Of a stretch of 64,000 nt of DNA, positions 1 to 9,610 are shown piece after piece (the first letter of the stretch is position 1; each line of letters starts with the position of its first letter). The DNA comes from Georgenia faecalis. Its GTDB lineage: Bacteria > Actinomycetota > Actinomycetes > Actinomycetales > Actinomycetaceae. Both the position numbers and the translations under genes were made by a program. Where the stretch lies: assembly GCF_003710105.1 (NCBI RefSeq), contig NZ_CP033325.1, positions 2,294,001-2,358,000 on the forward strand, written 5' to 3'. Below the pieces are notes generated by a model. That model saw only the letters and a list, made by a program, of their open reading frames with translations. It ran no database searches and had not been told where the DNA came from.

Positions 1-719
1 AGCTCGGCGGCCTGGACCGCCCGGTCCTCGCCCCGCGCCGAGCCGATGCCCATGAGGGCGCTGCCCGCGCCCTGCATGACGGACTTGACGTCGGCGAAGT
101 CGAGGTTGATGAGGCCGGGGGTGGTGATGAGGTCGGTGATCCCCTGGACACCGGACAGGAGCACCTGGTCCGCGGAGCGGAAGGCGTCGAGCACGGAGAC
201 GCCGCGGTCGCTGATGGACAGCAGGCGGTCGTTGGGGATGACGATGAGGGTGTCGACCTCGGCGCGCAGGGCGTCGATGCCGGACTCCGCCTGGGTCGAG
301 CGGCGCCGCCCCTCGAAGGTGAACGGTCGCGTGACGACGCCGATGGTCAGCGCGCCGAGCGAGCGCGCGATGCGCGCGACGACGGGTGCGCCACCGGTGC
401 CGGTGCCACCACCCTCGCCCGCGGTGACGAAGACCATGTCGGCCCCGCGCAGGACCTCCTCGATCTCCTCGGCGTGGTCCTCGGCGGCCTTCTTTCCCAC
501 CTCGGGGTCCGCCCCGGCTCCCAGCCCGCGCGTGAGCTCACGGCCCACGTCGAGCTTCACGTCGGCGTCGCTCATGAGCAGCGCCTGCGCGTCGGTGTTG
601 ATGGCGATGAACTCCACGCCCTTGAGCCCGACCTCGATCATCCGGTTGACGGCGTTGACGCCGCCGCCCCCGATGCCCACCACCTTGATGACCGCCAGGT
701 AGTTCTGCGGTGCCGCCAC
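1..719 (-). CDS. ftsZ: Cell division protein FtsZ (3' part beyond window)
   Basis: Tubulin-like GTPase that polymerises into the Z-ring at midcell. The first 239 codons are present. The protein begins [20 protein letters not shown] and carries the glycine-rich GTP-binding loop ([12 protein letters not shown]) near residue 105, followed by the [11 protein letters not shown] segment typical of FtsZ. The GTG start at 719 is preceded by GAGAGGGG at about 5 nt. The gene is last in the dcw cluster, separated from ftsQ by about 208 bp that contain a conspicuous inverted repeat, so it may have its own promoter. The C-terminus is cut off by the left edge of the window. Identity is certain from the motifs. 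Confidence 0.97.
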   Translation of the reverse strand, partial: MAAPQNYLAVIKVVGIGGGGVNAVNRMIEVGLKGVEFIAINTDAQALLMSDADVKLDVGRELTRGLGAGADPEVGKKAAEDHAEEIEEVLRGADMVFVTAGEGGGTGTGGAPVVARIARSLGALTIGVVTRPFTFEGRRRSTQAESGIDALRAEVDTLIVIPNDRLLSISDRGVSVLDAFRSADQVLLSGVQGITDLITTPGLINLDFADVKSVMQGAGSALMGIGSARGEDRAVQAAE

Positions 720-752
720 GTCGGCCCCTCTCGCTCGTATTGCGTCGTGCCT

Positions 753-775
753 ACCCTCAATCTCAACTTGAGGGT
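753..775. promoter_or_regulatory. Inverted repeat upstream of ftsZ
   Basis: ACCCTCAA (753-760) and TTGAGGGT (768-775) form a perfect 8-bp inverted repeat around a 7-nt centre. A second, nested palindrome CTCAACTTGAG lies at 762-772. The region is AT-richer than its surroundings and lies 34-56 bp upstream of the ftsZ start. It could be an operator or a transcript hairpin. No regulator can be named from sequence. Confidence 0.5.
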
Positions 776-927
776 TAGACTTATGTCAGTTCTCGGCACC
801 CGGAACGCTAGGTGCGCTCCGGGCGAGCAGCAACGACCACGCGGGGTGTGTCGCGCGAGTCGTCGTGTGTTTCTTACCGCCCTGGGCGTCGTGCCGTCCT
901 TGGTCTCCCCGCTCGCCGTGCCCGCCG

Positions 928-2031
928 CTACTGCAGCGTGGTCGGCGAACGCGGGATGGTGAGGTCGTAGACCCGCGCCGGCTGCGCCCGCAGCACGTCG
1001 AGCACGGCGGACTTCAGCTCGCTCTCCTCCGCACTCCCCCAGCGCACCTCGGCGCCGTCGTGGAGGACGAGGGTGATCGAGCGCGGGTTGGGCGCGCCGG
1101 CCGTCGCCACCTGGGAGCGCTGCTCCTCGGGGAGCTGACCGAGGACGGTGAGCACGGCGTCGAGCGTGGGCGCGGTGGCCTCGGAGTCGAGCGGGACCGT
1201 GACGAGCGGCATGCCCTCCGGAGCCGCGTCCGCCGTGCCGATCCGCACGCCGTCCCGGTCGAGCAGCGCGTACGCGCCGTCCGCGGCGACGACGGCGACC
1301 GGCTCGCGGGCGTCGATGACGATCCGCAGGCCGTGCGGCCAGTCGCGCGCCACGTCGGCGTGGCGCACCGTCGTGATGGCCTCCAGCTCCTCGCGCAGCC
1401 CGTCGGCGTCGACCCGGGCCAGCGGCACACCGACGGACGGCTCGACGACGGCGAGCACCTCCTCGGAGGTCACCGTCGTCCCCACCCCGTCGATGGCGAT
1501 CTCCTCCGAGCGCAGCGCGAGCACCGGCGAGCCCAGGACGAGCCACGCCAGCCCCACGAGGAGGGCGACGACGACGACGCCGATGCCGATCTTGCGGAGC
1601 AGGAGCCGGCGCTGGGCGCGGGCGCGCTCGGTCTGCCGCTCGACGAGGGAGACCGGAACGCGCTCGGTCGGCCGGGCCAGCGCGCCGGCCGAGGGCGTCG
1701 CGAGCGCGGTGGACGGTGACGACGGGCGCTCCGGCCGGGAGGCCGCGGGGGCCGTGGGCTGCGACGCGGACTCCACGTCGCGGGACCGCCGCGACCACGG
1801 GCGCCGCCGGGTCCGGCCGCGCGCCGGCTCGGCGTCCTGCGCCTTGGCGGGCACCGGGGCGCGTCCGGGCGCCGGGTCGGGTGCCGGGTCGGGCGCACCC
1901 GTCGGCGCGGGGTCACGGTGCGGGGCACGGTCCGCGGCCCGGTCCGGGGCCGACGGCCTTGACGCGCTCGACGGGCCCGCCGGCGCGGGGTCCGACCGGC
2001 GCACCTGCCGCGGTGCGGCGGGCGGCCTCAC
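928..2031 (-). CDS. ftsQ: Cell division protein FtsQ
   Basis: Bitopic divisome protein that links FtsZ-ring assembly to septal wall synthesis. The 367-residue product has a long cytoplasmic N-terminus rich in Pro, Arg and Ala (about 170 residues). One membrane segment follows (IGIGVVVVALLVGLAWLVLG), then an extracytoplasmic POTRA-type domain starting near LALRSEEIAIDGVGTTVTSEEV. The GTG start at 2031 overlaps the murC stop as GTGA, which fixes the start by translational coupling. The N-terminal tail is unusually long and low in complexity but in frame with no stops. The position between murC and ftsZ is standard for actinobacteria. Confidence 0.92.
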   Translation of the reverse strand: MRPPAAPRQVRRSDPAPAGPSSASRPSAPDRAADRAPHRDPAPTGAPDPAPDPAPGRAPVPAKAQDAEPARGRTRRRPWSRRSRDVESASQPTAPAASRPERPSSPSTALATPSAGALARPTERVPVSLVERQTERARAQRRLLLRKIGIGVVVVALLVGLAWLVLGSPVLALRSEEIAIDGVGTTVTSEEVLAVVEPSVGVPLARVDADGLREELEAITTVRHADVARDWPHGLRIVIDAREPVAVVAADGAYALLDRDGVRIGTADAAPEGMPLVTVPLDSEATAPTLDAVLTVLGQLPEEQRSQVATAGAPNPRSITLVLHDGAEVRWGSAEESELKSAVLDVLRAQPARVYDLTIPRSPTTLQ

Positions 2032-3392
2032 GGCCGGCCCGCCAGCTCGTCGAGGATGACCGGGCCGAGCTCGGTGACGTCACCCGCGCCGACCGTGAGG
2101 ACGAGGTCGCCCGGGCGCGCGAGCCGGGCCGCCGCGCGGGCCGCCTCCACGCGGTCGGGGACGAAGCGCCCGCGCTCCATGGTCCGGGTGATGAGCGAGC
2201 CGTCCACGCCGGGCTCGGGGTCCTCCCGCGCGGCGTACACGTCGGTGACGACGGCCTCGTCCGCGGTGTCGAGCGCGCGGGCGAACTCCGCGGCGAACGT
2301 GCGGGTCCGGGAGTACAGGTGCGGCTGGAACAGCGCGATCACCCGGCCCTCCCCCGCGGCCAGCCGCGCCGTGCGCAGGGTCGCGGCCACCTCGGTCGGG
2401 TGGTGGGCGTAGTCGTCGACCACCCGCACGCCGCCGGCCTCCCCGCGGGCCTGGAACCGCCGCGCGGTGCCGGTGAAGGTGCCGAGCGCCGCGGCCATCG
2501 CCACCGGGTCGGCGCCGACCGCCACCCCGGCGCACCACGCCGCGGTGGCGTTGAGGAGGTTGTGCTCGCCGCCGACCGCCAGCTCGAGGGGGACGTCGCC
2601 GTCGTCCGTCACGAGGCGCGCGCGCGACCCGGTCGGACCCGTGACGACGTCGAGCAGCCGCACGTGCGGGCCGTCGAGCGGCGCCTCGACGGTGCCGTAG
2701 GTGAGGACGCGTCCGGGGACGCGCCGTGCCAGGGCGAGCCCGCCGGCGTCGTCGGCGCAGGCGACGAGCAGCCCCCCGGGCAGGACCCGCCCCGCGAAGT
2801 CGACGAACGCCTGCTCGAAGGCGGCCCGGGAGCCGTAGTGGTCGAGGTGGTCCGGCTCGACGTTGGTCACCACGGCGACCGCCGGCCGGTAGTTGAGGAA
2901 CGACCCGTCGGACTCGTCCGCCTCGGCGACGAAGGCCCGCCCGGTGCCCAGGTGCGCGCCGGTGCCGAGGGCGAGGACCTCACCGCCGATGGCGAAGCTG
3001 GGGTCCAGGCCCAGGGCGGTGAGGGCGACGGCGATCATCGCCGACGTCGTCGTCTTGCCGTGCGCGCCGGCGACGGCGACGAGCTCCTGGCCCTGCGCCG
3101 CCAGCGCGAGGGCCTCGCTGCGGTGCACGACGCGCAGGCCCCGCTCGCGGGCGTGCACGAGCTCGGGGTTGGTCGGGCGTACCGCGGTGGAGACGACGAC
3201 GAGCGCGCCGTCGGGCACGTGCGCGGCGTCGTGGCCGGCGTGGGCGTCGATGCCGTGCGCGCGCAGGCGGTCGAGGACGGCGCTGTCGCGCGCGTCCGAG
3301 CCGGACACCGCCCAGCCGCGGGCGGCAAGGAGCTCGGCGACCGGCGACATGCCGGCCCCGCCGATGCCGATGAGGTGGGCGGCGTCAGCCAC
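2028..3392 (-). CDS. murC: UDP-N-acetylmuramate--L-alanine ligase MurC
   Basis: Cytoplasmic ATP-dependent ligase adding L-Ala to UDP-MurNAc, the first peptide-stem step. The N-terminal Rossmann motif is IGIGGAGMSP, the Mur-ligase P-loop is AGAHGKTTTSAM, and a later motif is VDDYAHHPTEVAATL. The product is 454 residues, normal for MurC. I chose the GTG at 3392 because GGGGAGG lies 5 nt upstream; a GTG at 3398 would sit on that ribosome-binding site. The first bases overlap the 3' end of murG, and the stop overlaps the ftsQ start, so the three genes are translationally coupled. Confidence 0.95.
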   Translation of the reverse strand: MADAAHLIGIGGAGMSPVAELLAARGWAVSGSDARDSAVLDRLRAHGIDAHAGHDAAHVPDGALVVVSTAVRPTNPELVHARERGLRVVHRSEALALAAQGQELVAVAGAHGKTTTSAMIAVALTALGLDPSFAIGGEVLALGTGAHLGTGRAFVAEADESDGSFLNYRPAVAVVTNVEPDHLDHYGSRAAFEQAFVDFAGRVLPGGLLVACADDAGGLALARRVPGRVLTYGTVEAPLDGPHVRLLDVVTGPTGSRARLVTDDGDVPLELAVGGEHNLLNATAAWCAGVAVGADPVAMAAALGTFTGTARRFQARGEAGGVRVVDDYAHHPTEVAATLRTARLAAGEGRVIALFQPHLYSRTRTFAAEFARALDTADEAVVTDVYAAREDPEPGVDGSLITRTMERGRFVPDRVEAARAAARLARPGDLVLTVGAGDVTELGPVILDELAGRP

Positions 3393-4509
3393 GGGCACCT
3401 CCCCGGGCCGCGGCGGCGACGAGGTCGGCCAGGCGCGCGGCACCGTCGCGGATGCCGGCGGTGGCGGCCCGCTCGCCCAGCCGTGCCAGGCGGTCGGCGT
3501 CGGTGAGCAGCGGGAGGATCTCGGCCCGGACCAGGGCGGCGTCCAGGGCGGCGTCCTCGACGAGGACGCCCCCGCCCGCGCCGACGACGCCGGCCGCGTT
3601 GCGCCGCTGCTCGCCGTTGCCGATGGGCAGCGGGACGTAGACGGCACCGATGCCGAGGGCGGCGAGCTCGCTCACCGTCCCCGCCCCGGCACGGGCGAGG
3701 ACGAGGTCCGCGCAGGCGTAGGCGTCCTCGATCCCGTCGAGGTAGGCCCGCACGTGGTAGCCGTCGAGGCCGCCGACGGCGTCGCGTACAGCGGCGTCCT
3801 TGCCGGCCCCGGTGAGGTGGAGCACCTGGACGCCGGCCGCGAGGAGGTCACGGGCGGCGCCCGCCACCGCCTCGTTGATGCGCTGGGCACCCAGGGAGCC
3901 GCCGGTGACGACGAGCGTGGGGCGGGCGGGGTCGAGCCCGAGGGCGCCGGCCCCGGCGCGGCGCCGGGTGGCGGCGTCGGCGGACCGCTCGGCGACCAGC
4001 CGCGCGATGCCGGGCCGCAGCGGCAGGCCGGTGAGCTCGGCGCGCGGCAGCGGGGTGCCGGGGAACGTCACCGCCACGGTGCGGGCGCGGCGGGCGCCGA
4101 GCCGGTTGGCCAGGCCCGGGCGGGCGTTCTGCTCGTGGACGACGACGGGGACGCCCAGGCGGGCGGCGGCGAGGTAGGCGGGCGCGGCGACGTAGCCGCC
4201 GAAGCCGACGACCACCTCGGCCCGCGAGCCAGTGATGGCGTCCGTGGCCTGCCGGACCGCACCGCGCAGCCGGCCGGGGACCCGCAGCAGGTCGCCCGAG
4301 GGGCGCCGGGGCAGCGGGACGCGGTCGACGATGCGCAGCGGCAGCCCCTGGTCGGGGACCAGCCGCGACTCCAGCCCCTCGCGGGTGCCGAGCACGGTGA
4401 CCGCGGCGCCGTCCGGGCGGGCGGCGAGCTCGGCGGCGGTCGCGAGGAGCGGGTTGACGTGGCCGGCCGTGCCGCCGCCGGCGAGCAGGACCCGTAGCGG
4501 CTCAGCCAC
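3385..4509 (-). CDS. murG: UDP-GlcNAc transferase MurG (lipid II synthesis)
   Basis: Membrane-associated glycosyltransferase that adds GlcNAc to lipid I to make lipid II. The N-terminal G-loop GGGTAGHVNPLL, the VVHEQNARPGLANRLGA stretch and the second glycine-rich motif GGSLGAQRINEAV are all present in a 374-residue protein of typical length. The GTG start at 4509 lies inside the last codons of ftsW (8-bp overlap). The stop lies just after the murC start, so it is embedded in the coupled chain. A longer open frame extends upstream through ftsW but is only a high-GC shadow. Confidence 0.96.
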   Translation of the reverse strand: MAEPLRVLLAGGGTAGHVNPLLATAAELAARPDGAAVTVLGTREGLESRLVPDQGLPLRIVDRVPLPRRPSGDLLRVPGRLRGAVRQATDAITGSRAEVVVGFGGYVAAPAYLAAARLGVPVVVHEQNARPGLANRLGARRARTVAVTFPGTPLPRAELTGLPLRPGIARLVAERSADAATRRRAGAGALGLDPARPTLVVTGGSLGAQRINEAVAGAARDLLAAGVQVLHLTGAGKDAAVRDAVGGLDGYHVRAYLDGIEDAYACADLVLARAGAGTVSELAALGIGAVYVPLPIGNGEQRRNAAGVVGAGGGVLVEDAALDAALVRAEILPLLTDADRLARLGERAATAGIRDGAARLADLVAAAARGGARG

Positions 4510-5725
4510 GTCGGCCTCGGGCGACCACGGCGAGCGAGCGCCGCACGGTGCCGCGGCGCGCCTGGAGCGCCTGCGCCGCGCCGGGCTCGGACCGGGCGAA
4601 GGCGAGGACCACCCCCATGGCGAGCAGCGTGGCGATGAGCGCGGAGCCGCCGGCGGAGACGAGGGGCAACGGCACGCCGATGACGGGCAGGAGGCCGACG
4701 ACGACGCCGATGTTGATGATGGCCTGGGTAAGGATCCACGCGGTGATGGCGCCGGTGGCGATGCGCACGAACGGGTCGGGGTGGCGGCGCACGACGCGGA
4801 GCAGGCCGAAGGCGAGCGCGGCGAAGAGGCCGAGGACGAGGAGCGTCCCCCACAGCCCGAGCTCCTCGCCGATGATGGCGAGGATGTAGTCGTTGTGCGC
4901 CTCGGGCAGGTAGGACCACTTCTGGCGGGAGGCGCCGAGGCCGACGCCGGAGAGCCCCCCGGTGCCGAGCCCGTAGAGCCCGTGCTTGGACTGGTAGCAC
5001 GCGGCGGAGGCGTCGCACTCCCCGCCGAATACGGCCAGGACGCGCTGCATGCGGTTCGGGGAGTCGATGACGAGGAAGGCGAGCACCCCGGCGGCTGCGA
5101 CGCCCGCCCCGGCGAACCAGCGCAGCGGGACCCCGGCGAAGAACAGCCCGCCGGCGACGAGGGCGACGACGACGAGCGCGGTGCCGACGTCACGGCCGCC
5201 GAGGACGAGGCCGATGGCGAGGACGGCGACGACGAGCCCGGGGATGGCGACGTGCTGCCACTGCTGGAGGAGGCGTCCCTTGCGGGCGAGCACCAGGCCG
5301 AGCCACAGCGCGAGGGCAAGCTTGAGGAACTCCGAGGGCTGCACGGTCTGGCCCAGCCCCGGGATCGTCACCCAGTTGGTGTTGCCCTTCTCGCCCGTGC
5401 CGAGCGGGCTGAAGATCAGGGCCTGCAGGAAGAGCCCGAGCCCGAGCGCCGGCCAGGCGAGGCGCCGGTACCACGCGACGGGGACGCGGCTCGCGACGAT
5501 CATCAGCGGCACGCCGATGAGCGCGAACTGCGCCTGGTTGAGGAACTGCCCGTAGGGGTTGCCCGTCTCGCGGATCGAGGTGATCGACGAGGCGGACAGG
5601 ACCATGACCACGCCGATGGCGAGCAGGAGCAGCGTCGCCGTCCCGATGAGGTAGTAGCTCAGGGTCGCCGCGTCCGGGCGGAACCCGGTCCGGGCGCGGG
5701 TGGTCGGCTCGTCGACCGTCGTCAT
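4502..5725 (-). CDS. ftsW: Peptidoglycan glycosyltransferase FtsW
   Basis: SEDS-family integral membrane glycosyltransferase that polymerises septal peptidoglycan together with FtsI. The 407-residue protein has about ten hydrophobic segments beginning with YYLIGTATLLLLAIGVVMVL. It carries SEDS landmarks such as PSEFLKLALALWLG, the GLYGLGTGGLSGVGLGASRQKW loop, EAHNDYILAIIGEELG and the C-terminal PLVSAGGSALIATLLAMG. The ATG at 5725 overlaps the murD stop as ATGA. Short N- and C-terminal tails are cytoplasmic. Confidence 0.96.
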   Translation of the reverse strand: MTTVDEPTTRARTGFRPDAATLSYYLIGTATLLLLAIGVVMVLSASSITSIRETGNPYGQFLNQAQFALIGVPLMIVASRVPVAWYRRLAWPALGLGLFLQALIFSPLGTGEKGNTNWVTIPGLGQTVQPSEFLKLALALWLGLVLARKGRLLQQWQHVAIPGLVVAVLAIGLVLGGRDVGTALVVVALVAGGLFFAGVPLRWFAGAGVAAAGVLAFLVIDSPNRMQRVLAVFGGECDASAACYQSKHGLYGLGTGGLSGVGLGASRQKWSYLPEAHNDYILAIIGEELGLWGTLLVLGLFAALAFGLLRVVRRHPDPFVRIATGAITAWILTQAIINIGVVVGLLPVIGVPLPLVSAGGSALIATLLAMGVVLAFARSEPGAAQALQARRGTVRRSLAVVARGRRG

Positions 5726-7161
5726 CGCTCCCCCAGCTCTCGCACCGCCCGGGCGAACGCCTCACCCCGCGCGCCGTACCCGGGGAACTGGTCCATCGAC
5801 GCGCACGCGGGTGCGAGCAGGACGGTGTCCCCCTTCCGGGCGAGGCGGGCGGCCTCGGCCACGGCATGCGACATCACCTCGCCAGTGTCCTGCGCGCTCA
5901 CCTCGACGAGCGGGACCTCGGCCGCGTGTCGCCCCAGGGCGGTGCGCAGCGGCTCGCGGTCGACGCCGATGAGGACGACGGCGGCGAGCCGGTCCCGCAC
6001 CGTGCGGACCAGCTCGTCGAACCGGGCGCCCTTGGCCAGGCCCCCGGCGATCCACACGACCCGCCCGGGATCCTGCGCGCCGAGGCTGGCAGCGGCGGCG
6101 TGCGCGTTGGTCGCCTTGGAGTCGTCGATCCAGGTGACACCGTCGCGCTCGGCGACGACCTCGATGCGGTGGGCGCCGGGCGCGTAGGCGCGCAGGCCCG
6201 CGCGGACGTCCTCGGGCGCGACGCCGTGCGCCCGGGCGAGGGCCGCCGCCACCAGCGCGTCGGTGACCACGTGCGCCGGGACGTCGCCGGGGGCGAGGTG
6301 CGCGAGGTCGGAGAGCTCCCCGAGCATCGCCGCGTGGGTGTGCCGGGTGGGGAGGAAGGCGCGGTCGCACAGGACGTCCTCGACGAGCCCGAGCTCGCCC
6401 ACCCCGGGTGCCCCGAGCCGGACGCCGACGGCGCGCGCCCCCTCGACGACCTCCGCCTCCTCCACCATGGCGCGGGTGCGGGGGTCAGCCACGGTGTAGA
6501 CGCAGGCGCGGTGCGTGCGGGCGTAGACCTTGGCCTTGTCCGCGGCGTAGGCGTCGAACGAGCCGTGCCAGTCGAGGTGGTCGGGCGCGACGTTGAGGCA
6601 CGCGCTCGCCTCCGGCTCGACGGTGTGGGTGAGGTGGAGCTGGAAGCTCGAGAGCTCGACGGCGAGCACGTCGGCGGCGCCCTCGGCGACGACGCGTACC
6701 ACCGGGGTGCCGACGTTCCCCACGGCCGGGGCGCGCAGGCCGGCCGCCGTGAGGATGGAGCTGAGCATGCCCACCGTCGTCGTCTTGCCGTTCGTGCCCG
6801 TCAAGGTGAGCCACGGGACCGGCGTCTCCTGGAGGCGCCAGGCGAGCTCGACCTCGCTCCACGTCGCCACCCCCTCGGCCGCGGCGCGACGCAGGAGCGG
6901 GGAGGTCGCGGGGACGCCCGGGGAGACGACGAGGAGGTCGGGCCCGGCGGCGAACGCCGCCTCGGCGAGGTCCTCCGCGGCGCGCAGCTCGACGGAGGCG
7001 GGGACCTCGCCGCCCGCCCGGGCCGCCTCGATCGCGCTCTCCCGGCCGTCCAGCCCGAGGAGCCGGGCCCCCGAGGTCCCGAGGACGTCGAGGACCGCGC
7101 GGCCGGAGGTGCCCAGGCCGACGACGACCACCCGCGCCCCGGCGAGGTCGAGGCCGCTCAC
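5722..7161 (-). CDS. murD: UDP-MurNAc-L-alanine--D-glutamate ligase MurD
   Basis: Cytoplasmic ligase adding D-Glu to UDP-MurNAc-L-Ala. The N-terminal dinucleotide-like fold begins [20 protein letters not shown], the P-loop is [14 protein letters not shown], and [15 protein letters not shown] is the diagnostic MurD C-terminal-domain motif. The protein is 479 residues. The start is set at the GTG (7161) that overlaps the mraY stop as GTGA. A much longer open frame runs upstream through mraY and murF but has no meaning. Confidence 0.95.
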   Translation of the reverse strand: MSGLDLAGARVVVVGLGTSGRAVLDVLGTSGARLLGLDGRESAIEAARAGGEVPASVELRAAEDLAEAAFAAGPDLLVVSPGVPATSPLLRRAAAEGVATWSEVELAWRLQETPVPWLTLTGTNGKTTTVGMLSSILTAAGLRAPAVGNVGTPVVRVVAEGAADVLAVELSSFQLHLTHTVEPEASACLNVAPDHLDWHGSFDAYAADKAKVYARTHRACVYTVADPRTRAMVEEAEVVEGARAVGVRLGAPGVGELGLVEDVLCDRAFLPTRHTHAAMLGELSDLAHLAPGDVPAHVVTDALVAAALARAHGVAPEDVRAGLRAYAPGAHRIEVVAERDGVTWIDDSKATNAHAAAASLGAQDPGRVVWIAGGLAKGARFDELVRTVRDRLAAVVLIGVDREPLRTALGRHAAEVPLVEVSAQDTGEVMSHAVAEAARLARKGDTVLLAPACASMDQFPGYGARGEAFARAVRELGER

Positions 7162-8240
7162 GCGGTGATCCACTCGGCGTAGAACACCCCGAGGCCGAGC
7201 GCCACGCACAGCCCCGCGATGAGCCAGAAGCGGATGACGATGGTCACCTCGCCCCAGCCCGCCAGCTCGAAGTGGTGGTGCAGGGGCGCCATCCGGAAGA
7301 CCCGTTTGCCGGTCATCTTGAAGAAGCCGATCTGGATGACGTCGGACAGGACGATGATGACGAACAGTCCGCCGATGATGGCGGCGAGGACCTCGGTCCG
7401 GGTGAGGATGGAGAACCCGGCCAGTGCGCCACCCAGGGCGAGGGAGCCGGTGTCGCCCATGAAGATCTGCGCGGGCGAGGCGTTCCACCACAGGAACCCG
7501 AAGCACGCGCCGACGAGGGCCGCGGCGATGATCGCGAGGTCGCGCGGGTCGCGGACCTCGTAGCAGGCCGAGCCCGGCTCGGGCAGGTACTGGCAGTTCT
7601 GGTTGGCCTGCCACAGCGCGATGACCGTGTAGGCGGCGAACACCATGGCCGACGCCCCGCTCGCCAGGCCGTCGAGCCCGTCGGTGAGGTTGACGGCGTT
7701 CGACCACGCCGTGATGAGGAAGTTCGACCACAGGATGAAGAGGACGAGCCCGACGATCACGCCGGCGAAGGCGAGGTCGAGGCCGGTGTCCCGGACGAAG
7801 GAGACCCGGGTCGAGGCCGGGGTCCGGAAGTTCTCGTTGGGGAACTGCAGCGCGAGCACCGAGAACGTGATGCCGACCGCGGCCTGCCCGATGATCTTCC
7901 AGCGGGCGCGCAGCCCCAGGGACCGCTGCCGGCTGATCTTGATGTAGTCGTCGAGGAAGCCGATGAAGCCCAGCCCGACCATGAGGAAGAGCAGGAGCAG
8001 CCCGGACGCCTGCGGCAGGCGGCCGCCCGCGATGTTCGCGGCGCCGTAGCCCAGCAGCGTGGCGAGGATGATGACGACGCCGCCCATGGTCGGCGTCCCG
8101 CGCTTGGTGTAGTGCGCCGTCGGGCCGTCCTGACGGATGAACTGCCCGTAGTTGCGGTGGACGAGGAACTTGATGAACAGCGGGGTGCCCAGCAGGGAGA
8201 CGAGCAGCGCGACGGCGCCCGCGACGAGGATCGAGATCAC
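7158..8240 (-). CDS. mraY: Phospho-MurNAc-pentapeptide translocase MraY
   Basis: Integral membrane enzyme that transfers phospho-MurNAc-pentapeptide to undecaprenyl phosphate, giving lipid I. The 360-residue protein has about ten membrane segments. Diagnostic motifs are [17 protein letters not shown] (catalytic Asp pair), [24 protein letters not shown] and the His-rich [11 protein letters not shown] near the C-terminus. The ATG at 8240 overlaps the murF stop as ATGA. Order murF-mraY-murD is canonical. Confidence 0.97.
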   Translation of the reverse strand: MISILVAGAVALLVSLLGTPLFIKFLVHRNYGQFIRQDGPTAHYTKRGTPTMGGVVIILATLLGYGAANIAGGRLPQASGLLLLFLMVGLGFIGFLDDYIKISRQRSLGLRARWKIIGQAAVGITFSVLALQFPNENFRTPASTRVSFVRDTGLDLAFAGVIVGLVLFILWSNFLITAWSNAVNLTDGLDGLASGASAMVFAAYTVIALWQANQNCQYLPEPGSACYEVRDPRDLAIIAAALVGACFGFLWWNASPAQIFMGDTGSLALGGALAGFSILTRTEVLAAIIGGLFVIIVLSDVIQIGFFKMTGKRVFRMAPLHHHFELAGWGEVTIVIRFWLIAGLCVALGLGVFYAEWITA

Positions 8241-9610
8241 GCGGCGCCTCCGGCGACGAGGCGGTCAGCCAGGCGCCACACGCCCGACCCGTTCGAGCCC
8301 TTGAGGAGCACGACGTCGCCCGGGTGCAGGTCGAGCTCGACGTCGGCGACGTCGGCGACCATGCGGGCGCGCTCCCCGGCCCCGGCGCGCACGGCGTCGG
8401 CGCTGGGGCCGACGGCCACCACCTCGTCGATGCCGAGCGACGCGGCGAGCGCACCGACGGCGGTGTGGTCCGCCTGCGCCGTCGCGCCGAGCTCGAGCAT
8501 CTCGCCGAGCACGGCGATGCGGCGCCGGGCGGGCATGTGGGCGAGGGTGCGCAGCGCGGCGGCCACGGAGTCCGGGTTGGCGTTGTAGGCGTCGTCGACG
8601 ATGCGGACGCCGTCGGCACGGTCGGTGACCGCCATGCGGTGCGCGCTCACCCGCTCGGCCCGCCCGAGGGCCGCGGCCACGGCCCCGGCGTCGAGCCCGA
8701 GGACGACGGCGGTCGCCGCCGCCGCGAGGGCGTTGGAGACCTGGTGCTCGCCGACGAGGCGCAGCTCGACCGGGTGCGCGCTGCGGGCGCCCGAGACGTC
8801 CACCTCCAGGGTGAACGAGGCCCGCGACGCGTCGTCGGTGCGCACGTCGCGCGCCCGCACGGTGGCCTCGGCGCCGCGGCCGAAGCGGACCACCGCCGCG
8901 GGGGCGAGGGCGGCCATCGCCGCGACGCGGGCGTCGTCGGCGTTGAGCACGGCGGTGCCGTCCGGGCGCAGCCCGGTGACGATCTCCGACTTCGCCCGGG
9001 CGACGGCCTCGATGGAGCCGAACCCGCCCATGTGGGCGTGCCCGACGATGAGGACGACGGCGACGTCGAGGGGGGCGATGCGGGTGAGGTAGTCGATGTG
9101 GCCCGGGCCGCTGGCCCCCATCTCGAGGACGAGGTACCGGGTGGCCGGGGTGGCCGTGAGGACGGTGAGCGGCAGGCCGATCTCGTTGTTGAACGACTCC
9201 CGGGGCGCCACCGTGGGGCCGGCCGCGCCGAGCACCTGGGCGAGGAGGTCCTTCGTCGTCGTCTTGCCCACGGAGCCGGTCACCCCGACGACGCGGAGCT
9301 CCCCCTCGGCGCGCAACCGGTCGAGGACGACGCGGGCGAGCTCGCCCAGCGCCTCGACGGTGTCCGGGACGAGGACGTGCGGGACGTCGACGGGGCGCGA
9401 GGCGAGGGTGAGGACGGCGCCGGCGGCCGACGCGGCGGCGGCGTGGTCGTGCCCGTCCGTGCGCTCGCCGGCGACGGCGACGAACAGGGCCCCGGGCGCG
9501 ACGAGGCGCGAGTCGGTGACGACGGGGCCGTCGACGAGCAGGCCGGGGGCTGCCCCGACGAGCGTGCCACCGACCGCCGCCGCGACGTCCTGCGCGGTCA
9601 TGGCGATCAT
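8237..9610 (-). CDS. murF: UDP-MurNAc-tripeptide--D-Ala-D-Ala ligase MurF
   Basis: Adds D-Ala-D-Ala to UDP-MurNAc-tripeptide to complete the pentapeptide. The product is 457 residues with P-loop [15 protein letters not shown], the central [15 protein letters not shown] segment and [19 protein letters not shown] in the C-terminal domain. All are MurF signatures. The ATG at 9610 overlaps the murE stop (ATGA); a second ATG three codons later is possible. Neighbours are murE upstream and mraY downstream. Confidence 0.96.
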   Translation of the reverse strand: MIAMTAQDVAAAVGGTLVGAAPGLLVDGPVVTDSRLVAPGALFVAVAGERTDGHDHAAAASAAGAVLTLASRPVDVPHVLVPDTVEALGELARVVLDRLRAEGELRVVGVTGSVGKTTTKDLLAQVLGAAGPTVAPRESFNNEIGLPLTVLTATPATRYLVLEMGASGPGHIDYLTRIAPLDVAVVLIVGHAHMGGFGSIEAVARAKSEIVTGLRPDGTAVLNADDARVAAMAALAPAAVVRFGRGAEATVRARDVRTDDASRASFTLEVDVSGARSAHPVELRLVGEHQVSNALAAAATAVVLGLDAGAVAAALGRAERVSAHRMAVTDRADGVRIVDDAYNANPDSVAAALRTLAHMPARRRIAVLGEMLELGATAQADHTAVGALAASLGIDEVVAVGPSADAVRAGAGERARMVADVADVELDLHPGDVVLLKGSNGSGVWRLADRLVAGGAA

